A DNA stretch of 34,019 bases from Lachnospiraceae bacterium UBA3802 (GTDB taxonomy: Bacteria > Bacillota > Clostridia > Lachnospirales > Lachnospiraceae), in contig DFEM01000142.1 of assembly GCA_002369155.1 (NCBI GenBank), forward strand, positions 1 to 34,019. The letters run 5' to 3'. A program made the translations under genes and the position numbers. The notes under the pieces were generated by a model. The model made no database searches. It was not told the DNA's origin and saw nothing but the letters and a program-made list of their open reading frames with translations. Below, piece by piece: positions 14,761-21,174 of this stretch (positions within the stretch are counted from its first letter, which is position 1; each line of letters opens with the position of its first letter).

Positions 14761-16362
14761 ATGGATATTTTATTTGCAGAAAATTCAAAAAAAGAAACAA
14801 TACAGTTAAAGCCCGAAACAATCAAGGATCTCGGGCTTAACGAAGTACTGGAAAATATTACCGAAGGCGAAAAAGAGATGCTTATCGTAAAAGATATCAT
14901 CACCAAAATACCCTCGGATATTACCGATATCAGATACCGTCAGGAAATCATGAAGGATTTTCTCGATAACGAGAATCTCACCCAAAGTTTTTCCGAAGCA
15001 ATATGGCAGATTAAAACACTTAAAGATTACTCCAATTCCTTAAGCCTTACCCTGCAAAAAGACAACAGTCTTTATGTTTTGCTTGAATATTTAAGAGAAC
15101 TGAATATCTATGTAAATGTCCTTGAAGAATTAAAGAAATGTCTTGAAAATGAAAACGTTAATTCGACCGGTTTAAAAAAGCTTTTTGAAACCATTAACAA
15201 AGTTATAAGCGATGAAGAATTCGAAGAAACAAAAAAAGACATCAATAAAATGCTTGAAGAGATGTCTTCCGTTCAGGGTGCAATCGTCGGAGTCAATTTT
15301 ACTCCGGAACTTGATATAGAGCAGGTCTCCGTAGTGGAGTTTGTGCCTTATAAATTAAGATCAAAATATAAATTTGCGGAAATTGCAGCGTCGCTTGGAT
15401 TAATCATTAACTCGCCCGCTTCATCCAACCAGGGAGGAAAGCCCGGAGTCGTAACTCCCGTAAGAACAGCCGATCCCCTTTTGGTCAATATGACGCCTCA
15501 GATTGAAAAGCATCTTAAAAGGCATTTTACAAAAATCAAAACCGTAATGTCCAAGTACATCACCTTTGATGCGACTTTCATGACCGAAATGTATGAAGGT
15601 CTTACCTTTTATCTTGCAATGGCAAAATTTGCCAATCGTCTCAAAAAAGACGGTTTTGAAATCTGTCTTCCCGAGTTGTCCGATAAAGAGGACATATCGA
15701 TTAATTCTTTTTCGATAAAAGATTTGTATAATGTCAGATTGTTTTTTGCCGGCGAGAAAAACATAGTCAAAAACGATTTGTCGTTTTCTCCAAAAGAAAG
15801 AATGTATATCCTGACCGGTCCCAACAGAGGCGGAAAGACCATTATAGAACAGGCTGTGGGAATCATATCGATAATGGCTGCATCGGGTGCCTTTGTTACG
15901 GCAAAAGAATGCAAAGGAAAACCTTTTACAAATATCCTCACGCATTTCCCCATCGATGAAAATCTGACCATCAATTACGGAAGGCTCGGCGAAGAGGCCG
16001 TAAGAATCAAAGAGATAGTTAAAGAAGCTGATGCGAACACCCTCATTCTGTTTAATGAGACATATTCCACCACCAGTGCGCAGGACGTATTATACCTTTC
16101 CAAAGACTTATTGAAGATATTAAAAGAAACCGGTTCTGCCCTTATTTTCAACACGCACATTCACGAGGTTGCACGTTCAATCGACGAAATTAATACATGG
16201 TCCGGAGAAAGCGATTGCGTCAGCCTTGTCATGGAAATAAAAAATAACGTCAATACATTCAAAGTCAAAAGAAGCGAACCGGATTCAAAATCATATGCCA
16301 GAAATATTGCCGAAAAATACGGCATTACATATGAACAGATGAAGGAAGATAAAAGTAATTAA
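14761..16362 (+). CDS. MutS-family ATPase without mismatch-recognition domain
   Basis: A 533-residue protein with the MutS core helical region (about 1-320) and the C-terminal MutS ATPase domain. Walker A is GPNRGGKT (353-360), the signature region is GRLGEEAVRIKEI (408-420), and the Walker B strand reads LILFNET (N432, E433), so the usual Asp is Asn while the catalytic Glu is kept. Then comes the TTSAQD loop and a FNTHIHEV strand. Domain I, which reads mismatches, is absent, and there is no Smr nuclease tail as in MutS2. Such stand-alone MutS-like proteins are common in Firmicutes and their role is unknown; canonical mismatch repair should not be assumed. Single-gene unit facing the GH32 gene. 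Confidence 0.87.
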   Translation: MDILFAENSKKETIQLKPETIKDLGLNEVLENITEGEKEMLIVKDIITKIPSDITDIRYRQEIMKDFLDNENLTQSFSEAIWQIKTLKDYSNSLSLTLQKDNSLYVLLEYLRELNIYVNVLEELKKCLENENVNSTGLKKLFETINKVISDEEFEETKKDINKMLEEMSSVQGAIVGVNFTPELDIEQVSVVEFVPYKLRSKYKFAEIAASLGLIINSPASSNQGGKPGVVTPVRTADPLLVNMTPQIEKHLKRHFTKIKTVMSKYITFDATFMTEMYEGLTFYLAMAKFANRLKKDGFEICLPELSDKEDISINSFSIKDLYNVRLFFAGEKNIVKNDLSFSPKERMYILTGPNRGGKTIIEQAVGIISIMAASGAFVTAKECKGKPFTNILTHFPIDENLTINYGRLGEEAVRIKEIVKEADANTLILFNETYSTTSAQDVLYLSKDLLKILKETGSALIFNTHIHEVARSIDEINTWSGESDCVSLVMEIKNNVNTFKVKRSEPDSKSYARNIAEKYGITYEQMKEDKSN

Positions 16363-16397
16363 TACCAATTTCCTTCCCCACAAAATGACTAAATAAA

Positions 16398-17522
16398 TTA
16401 TACACTTATTTCCGTTGAAAAAAACAAACCTGATTCGCACGTTTCCGTGACGCATCCGTCTTTTAATACTTCTTTGTTCGGAAAAACTTTATAATCAACA
16501 TCTTTATCCGCATCAACAGGCGGATAAAACTTCTGCTTCAAGAAATACCCATCATCGTTCTTAACAAGTGAGAGGACTCTGGGATAACTTAAAATTCCTC
16601 TGAATCCTTCACTTTCGGTTGGAATTTTCATGCTCTCAGGTGAATTGCCAAGCCATGCCATCATGATGTTTTTTGGATAATTCGAAAATACGGTACCGGC
16701 ATAAAAGTCTCTTCCGTAATCTACAAGTTTGACCTTTTCTTTAATATCTGAAATAACGAACTTGTCTCCGTCAAAATCTCCGACAAAATACTGCATAAGC
16801 CTGTTGTGTACTGATGCTTCTTCGGGTATTTTATTAAACTCACTTTCAGGAATATCCATACTCATCATTAGTACGTATTTTTCTTTCCCTTCACACTCTG
16901 ATGAAATCATGCAGGGGCATTCAATCATACCCTGCAGCGCATATTCAGGGAGTATGAATTCACCGCTTTTTTCCCAATCGATAAGATTCTTTGAATGATA
17001 AAAAAGAATCTTTTCTTCAACGGTCAGACACATGCTGAAACCGCCTTTTATTTTATTGGGAAATACATGCGGATCTCTGGCCGGCGTATTGTCTTTGCCG
17101 GGTATTATAGGATTAAGCTTATACTTCTTAAAATCTTCTCCGTCAAGGCTGTAAGCAATGCATTGCTGTTCTCTTCGCGTTTTCATGTTATGCGAGGTAT
17201 AGAATGCCAGAAGGGGTGGATTTTCTTTTGTCCCAAGATTGCTTAAATTCTCCTCATCATAAATACAGCTTCCCGAGAAAATATCGCCCATCTCATTGGG
17301 GAAAAGCGCCACCGGTAGTTCTTCCCAATGAATCAGATCATTCGAAACCGCATGTCCCCAATGCATGGAATCCCACACCAAGCCGTTCGGATTAAATTGA
17401 AAGAAAAGATGAAATCTGTCTTTATAAAAAATCAATCCGTTCGGATCGTTTATCCATCCGTATTTGGCTGTAAAATGGAATTTAGGTCTAAGCATTCTGT
17501 CAATCCATTCTTTCGTTTTCAT
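16398..17522 (-). CDS. Glycoside hydrolase family 32 (beta-fructosidase), short C-terminus
   Basis: Fructan- or sucrose-splitting enzyme of the five-bladed propeller family. The nucleophile motif is WINDPNG, the transition-state motif RDP (PARDPHVF), and the acid/base motif EC (MIECPCM). No signal peptide is seen, so it acts on imported sugar. From the ATG at 17522 it has 374 residues. GH32 enzymes usually have 430-500 with a C-terminal beta-sandwich, and here the sequence stops soon after the propeller (FFSTEISV). Only the first strand of that domain seems to remain, and a TAG follows the TAA three codons later. The gene overlaps the phosphatase gene by 23 bases; an ATG at 17495 is an alternative start. 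Frames upstream of 17522 lie inside the neighbouring gene. Confidence 0.88.
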   Translation of the reverse strand: MKTKEWIDRMLRPKFHFTAKYGWINDPNGLIFYKDRFHLFFQFNPNGLVWDSMHWGHAVSNDLIHWEELPVALFPNEMGDIFSGSCIYDEENLSNLGTKENPPLLAFYTSHNMKTRREQQCIAYSLDGEDFKKYKLNPIIPGKDNTPARDPHVFPNKIKGGFSMCLTVEEKILFYHSKNLIDWEKSGEFILPEYALQGMIECPCMISSECEGKEKYVLMMSMDIPESEFNKIPEEASVHNRLMQYFVGDFDGDKFVISDIKEKVKLVDYGRDFYAGTVFSNYPKNIMMAWLGNSPESMKIPTESEGFRGILSYPRVLSLVKNDDGYFLKQKFYPPVDADKDVDYKVFPNKEVLKDGCVTETCESGLFFSTEISV

Positions 17523-18222
17523 TAGTAAAACATTCTCTGAATCTTCCGGAAAAAGCAGGTTCCATTCCTGCAGCATAAAGATGTGATGTATCGCCAAACG
17601 AAAGCATTCTGAACTGTGCTATACCCTCTCTTCTTTCCTCCGTTACAACTGTTGTAATCGAAGTCGGAGGCGCAATTGAAGCATGCCAGAGAACAAAGGG
17701 CGAAAGATTCAATAAGTACGACAGCAATATGCATTCAAGACCAAAGTGGCAAAACAATACTATGGTGTCATTGTTTGGATGAACCGCCCTGAATATTTTT
17801 CCATCTTTTTTGTATCCGTGCTTTTCCAAAAATGAATCAAATTCGGAATAAATCCAGTCAACTTCTTTTCTGACTCCTGCCTCTTCAAAGGCCGGATATT
17901 CAGTCCATTTGTCAAAATCAAAAGCATAGGGCATATTAGTCCAGTCAGAAGGAACCCAGTCCCATGCAACACCAGTCTTTTCAGGTCTCTCGACTTTTGG
18001 CGCAAACTCACGAAGCCACTCAAGTTCAGTCGCCTTCATATTCATCTTTTCAAGGCTGTAAGCAGCTGTTTCTTTGGCTCTTCCAAGAGGGGATACGTAA
18101 CACTCATCTGCTTTTACGTTTTTCATTCTCTCTGCCAGTGCTTTGGCTTCTTTTTTACCAAGCTCTGTAAGCGAATCATTTATATAATCGGGATCACCGT
18201 GTCTTACAATCAGTATTTTCAT
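17500..18222 (-). CDS. Histidine phosphatase family protein
   Basis: A 240-residue phosphoglycerate-mutase-like phosphatase. The N-terminus MKILIVRHGDPDY holds the RHG motif with the phospho-accepting His; ECYVSPLGRAKETA supplies the second Arg, and VLFCHFGLECILLSYLL the second catalytic His. The substrate cannot be read from sequence. The start at 18222 places the RHG strand at the N-terminus as in the family. It is probably co-transcribed with the GH32 gene, which overlaps its end, so a sugar phosphate would be a natural substrate (inference). Confidence 0.88.
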   Translation of the reverse strand: MKILIVRHGDPDYINDSLTELGKKEAKALAERMKNVKADECYVSPLGRAKETAAYSLEKMNMKATELEWLREFAPKVERPEKTGVAWDWVPSDWTNMPYAFDFDKWTEYPAFEEAGVRKEVDWIYSEFDSFLEKHGYKKDGKIFRAVHPNNDTIVLFCHFGLECILLSYLLNLSPFVLWHASIAPPTSITTVVTEERREGIAQFRMLSFGDTSHLYAAGMEPAFSGRFRECFTNENERMD

Positions 18223-18311
18223 TTTTCTGCCCTGTCTCTGTATTCGCAATAATTTAATCGGCTCAAATCACGTATAGCATTATACATCATGTACTGTTTA
18301 TCACACAATAT

Positions 18312-18337
18312 AAGCCCGCCCTCTCTTTCGGGTTTTT
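18312..18337 (+). terminator. Terminator-like hairpin of unclear purpose
   Basis: AAGCCCG (18312-18318), a 10-base loop, CGGGTTT (18329-18335) with one G-U pair, then TT. It points along the + strand, but no + strand gene ends here. It may insulate the receiver gene from upstream transcription or end a short unseen RNA. Confidence 0.3.
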
Positions 18338-18395
18338 CCAGCATTTTGACAGTATTTCAGACAATCGTATGACAAACCTGCAAACAATAATTCTG

Positions 18396-18425
18396 TTGTG
18401 TGAGCAAGTGAATCTGATGTATAAT
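18396..18425 (+). promoter_or_regulatory. Promoter of the stand-alone receiver gene
   Basis: TTGTGT (18396-18401), 18 bp, then a perfect TATAAT (18420-18425), 44 bases before the ATG at 18469. A TTGACA at 18428 lies too close to the gene to act as its -35. Confidence 0.55.
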
Positions 18426-18468
18426 ATTTGACAGAAAAAATGGAATATTTAATGATTTGGAGAATAAA

Positions 18469-18846
18469 ATGGTCAGAAAAACAATTTTAATTATAGATGA
18501 TTCCGAAATCGACAAATTAATGCTTGAAAACATCCTTCTTTGCGATTATTTCGTGGAAACCGCGGAAAATGGTTTTAAAGGCATGGAATTGATTTTACAC
18601 GGGGACAAAAAAATAGATTGTATTCTTCTCGATCTTCATATGCCCATCATGGATGGCTTCGGAGTGCTGGAATTGTTAAAAGACAGCAACGTAAGCGATA
18701 TTCCCGTCATTATTATTTCAGCCGAAAGCACATCTGAAAATCTGTTTAAGTCATTCTCGTTTAACGCGGCTGATTTTATCTGCAAGCCTTTTGAACCGCA
18801 GACAATTCTCGAAAGAGTTGCCGCGGCACTCGAAAAGAAAAAATAA
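18469..18846 (+). CDS. Stand-alone receiver-domain response regulator
   Basis: A 125-residue CheY-like protein made of one receiver domain. All switch residues are present: IIDDSE (D10, D11), CILLDLHMP (D55), S84 (IIISAES) and K106 (FICKPFEP). There is no output domain. The start is the ATG at 18469 behind a GGAGAA site; a TTG twelve bases earlier is less likely. No kinase gene adjoins it; the hybrid kinase and Hpt protein at 9.6-12.8 kb are possible partners. Its TAA abuts the stop of the convergent EFR1 gene with no base between. Confidence 0.9.
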   Translation: MVRKTILIIDDSEIDKLMLENILLCDYFVETAENGFKGMELILHGDKKIDCILLDLHMPIMDGFGVLELLKDSNVSDIPVIIISAESTSENLFKSFSFNAADFICKPFEPQTILERVAAALEKKK

Positions 18847-19611
18847 TCACTCAATATATTTCTTTATCTCCGTTTGCTCCACCACTCTTTTTCCAAGAAG
18901 AGTTATTGCCTGATTGGGGCATAGATTAATGCAACGGTAACACATCGTACATTTGTCTTTGGAAACCGCCTTGCCGTTTTCTATTTTTATATTTCCCATA
19001 GGGCATATTTTCCCACACTTCCCGCATCCAATACATTTGTTAATATCGACTTTTAATTTTGATGTGTAATTCTTTGTCTTATGTCCAAAGTAAAGTCTTT
19101 GTCCGAAAAGACCTGCCATCTGATTGATGAAGCTCAATCCTTCCCTTGTCGGATGACCTTCTTTTAAACTTTTTGCTGCATCAATTGCCTTTTGTTTTGC
19201 ATTATTGACAAGTTTTATATTTTCTTCAAGAGGGCGCTTCAATGCCTTTTCATCCGCTACACTGTCGGGCATTTTAAGGTGAAGGCCTCCGATTATTTTA
19301 GCGCCGTATTTCTTTAGCAGATTTCCAAGCTGCCCTGAGCCGTCCCCGGAAAAAAGACCCATTGTTGCAATCACAAATACTTTTTTATCTTTCCACAATT
19401 CTGCATTGTTTATAACAAAATCACGAACAAATTTCGGTGTTGTACTAAACTGCACGGGATACGCAAAAACAATTGTATCCGACTCTTTTACGGCATCTTT
19501 TACCTTTGCATCCTCAATGGATAAAACCGTGCTTTCTTTATCAAATTCCCTGCAGAAAATTTCTGCCGCATATTTGCTGTTTCCCGTTGCGCTGAAATAT
19601 ATTCCCGTCAT
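18847..19611 (-). CDS. EFR1-family flavodoxin/ferredoxin electron carrier
   Basis: A 254-residue cytoplasmic redox protein. The flavodoxin-like half starts with MTGIYFSATGNSKYAAE, the FMN phosphate loop. The C-terminal half (about 188-240) has two 4Fe-4S clusters: CIGCGKCGKICP and CTMCYRCINLCP. Proteins of this kind move electrons between ferredoxin and flavin partners in anaerobes; the partner is unknown. The ATG at 19611 has a GAGGAAGAG site. A TetR regulator is encoded 68 bases upstream on the same strand and probably controls it. Confidence 0.93.
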   Translation of the reverse strand: MTGIYFSATGNSKYAAEIFCREFDKESTVLSIEDAKVKDAVKESDTIVFAYPVQFSTTPKFVRDFVINNAELWKDKKVFVIATMGLFSGDGSGQLGNLLKKYGAKIIGGLHLKMPDSVADEKALKRPLEENIKLVNNAKQKAIDAAKSLKEGHPTREGLSFINQMAGLFGQRLYFGHKTKNYTSKLKVDINKCIGCGKCGKICPMGNIKIENGKAVSKDKCTMCYRCINLCPNQAITLLGKRVVEQTEIKKYIE

Positions 19612-19679
19612 ATCTCTTCCTCGTATTTTTTTTAAATGAAATTATTGCCTCTTTTTTTATTATCAGATTCTTTCAGATG

Positions 19680-20261
19680 TTATTTAAGGCATTCTTTTGC
19701 AAGAACTTTCCATGAAATCGTTGCATTTACGTTTTCCATTCCGGCAATCGAAGAAAGACCCTGAACCAATCCCCATGTTTTAATAAGACCGATTTCTTTT
19801 TCCTTCGCTGAAAGTCTGATTCCGGATTCTTCGAAATATTTATTTAAATATCTCTTGAACATTAAGAACGGAGCATAATCATTCGGATAATCCTTACTCA
19901 TATCCGTATGAACCTCAGGCTTTTGTTTGTGAAAAAGGAAATTAAAATAATCGGGATTATTTCTGAAAAAGAGAATATATCTCTCCCCCATTGCCATGAT
20001 TGCTTCCTGAGCGTTTTTAACCTTCGAACCGTTTGCCGCCTTTTCAAGTTCACTCAAAAAGTCATTTGTAACCGTCTCTTTAATGGCAGACAAAAGACTT
20101 TCTTTATCAGGAAAATGAGCATAGGGTGCGGCATGCGAAACACCGCAGGCTGCAGCAACTTTTCGAAGTGACAAAGCATCCTCTCCGTTTTCGTTTATTA
20201 TCTTTATTCCCGCTTCAATCAAAGCATTCCTTAAATCTCCGTGATGATAATTATCTTTCAT
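19680..20261 (-). CDS. TetR/AcrR regulator with WHG-type C-terminal domain
   Basis: A 193-residue repressor. The N-terminus YHHGDLRNALIEAG and the helix-turn-helix LSLRKVAAACGVSHAAPYAHF are typical of TetR proteins with a WHG (TetR_C_33) ligand domain, as is FRNNPDYFNFLF in the middle. The ATG at 20261 has an AAGGAG site. It precedes EFR1 in the same direction and is divergent from a second tetR. Two TetR-type dyads upstream (20354-20366 and 20388-20400) suggest autoregulation of a tetR - EFR1 operon. Confidence 0.92.
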   Translation of the reverse strand: MKDNYHHGDLRNALIEAGIKIINENGEDALSLRKVAAACGVSHAAPYAHFPDKESLLSAIKETVTNDFLSELEKAANGSKVKNAQEAIMAMGERYILFFRNNPDYFNFLFHKQKPEVHTDMSKDYPNDYAPFLMFKRYLNKYFEESGIRLSAKEKEIGLIKTWGLVQGLSSIAGMENVNATISWKVLAKECLK

Positions 20262-20348
20262 ATGTTTTCTCCTTTATCTCTTCAAACACAGTCTTTAACA
20301 TCTTCATAATAAGGCAGTTCCAAGCTTAAATGCATTAATGTCTTGCAG

Positions 20349-20400
20349 CAATCTTTACACTGTCTACATTAAGAATAACATTCAATCTTTACGGTGTCAA
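20349..20400 (-). promoter_or_regulatory. Promoter and two TetR-type operators of the tetR - EFR1 operon
   Basis: The minus strand has TTGACA (20400-20395), 17 bp and TATTCT (20377-20372). An 18-base unit is repeated 34 bp apart with 15 of 18 bases the same (20349-20366 and 20383-20400). Each copy contains a dyad of the TTGACACNGTAAA type common for TetR proteins. The upstream copy covers the -35; the other lies just past +1. Confidence 0.55.
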
Positions 20401-20431
20401 GTTTAAATTATTTTTTCTTTCCGGTTAATAT

Positions 20432-20481
20432 TTGACAAAAATATGAATTAATACTAGACTATTATTGAACGCGTTCAATAA
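20432..20481 (+). promoter_or_regulatory. Promoter with perfect 20-bp palindromic operator of the second tetR
   Basis: TTGACA (20432-20437), 17 bp, TAGACT (20455-20460), then the perfect palindrome TTATTGAACGCGTTCAATAA (20462-20481), which covers the expected start of transcription and stops just before the GAGG ribosome site. A repressor bound here would block initiation of tetR and of the PEP-enzyme gene behind it. Confidence 0.75.
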
Positions 20482-20493
20482 CGAGGTATGATT

Positions 20494-21069
20494 ATGAATA
20501 AAGACGAAAAGCTTAATTTAACAAAAGACCGATTGCTGGAATCAACATTTGAATTAATGGAAGAAATGGATGATCCTCTCAAAGTAACCTCAAGAGAAAT
20601 TGCTGCTGCAGCAGGTGTCAAAGCGGGAATGATTAACTACTGTTTCGGTTCAAGAGAAAATCTTATTTATCACGCTTTTCAAAAGCAGTATCTGAATTTT
20701 ATAAAGGAAAGCAAAGTAAGAAAAATTGTCGAATCTGATGCCTCTCCAAAAGATATTTTAAAAGAACTTCATTACATAGTAGCCAAATGTCTTTTGGACA
20801 ATCCGAAATTTACCAAAGCAATAACAGGTTTCGTCTTGTTTAAAAGAGATTTAGGTAAGGAATCTTTCAGTTACCCTTATGTTTACAAACATTACAACGG
20901 CACAAAAAGCGAAGCTGAATGTAAGCTTATTGCATATGAATTATCCACAATGATGCAGCTTATTATCTACAGAAGAGATGATTTGAAAAAGGATTTCGGA
21001 ATTGATCTTTCCAAGAAAAAAGAATTGAAACATTACATAGATATGCGTGTTGATTTGCTGTTAAATTAA
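20494..21069 (+). CDS. TetR/AcrR regulator
   Basis: A 191-residue regulator with the HTH VTSREIAAAAGVKAGMINYCFGSRENLIYHAF near the N-terminus (about 30-62) and an all-helical ligand domain I cannot assign. I place the start at the ATG at 20494, seven bases after GAGG; the ATG at 20488 is only one base from that site. The perfect palindrome directly upstream is its likely operator. The PEP-enzyme gene begins 105 bases downstream with no strong terminator between, so the two probably form one unit. Confidence 0.9.
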   Translation: MNKDEKLNLTKDRLLESTFELMEEMDDPLKVTSREIAAAAGVKAGMINYCFGSRENLIYHAFQKQYLNFIKESKVRKIVESDASPKDILKELHYIVAKCLLDNPKFTKAITGFVLFKRDLGKESFSYPYVYKHYNGTKSEAECKLIAYELSTMMQLIIYRRDDLKKDFGIDLSKKKELKHYIDMRVDLLLN

Positions 21070-21174
21070 TCTTCCAAATACAAATGCTTTCCTGAATTGA
21101 ATTGGTTTTTCCTTTTTTTGAAAAAATAGTTTTACTGCTTTTTATTCGGGAATGTACTTTAAAAGGCAACATTT

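Noticed and set aside
18428..18433. TTGACA as the -35 of the receiver gene.
   Set aside because: A -10 at 17 bp would fall on the ribosome site; the TATAAT at 18420 fits better.
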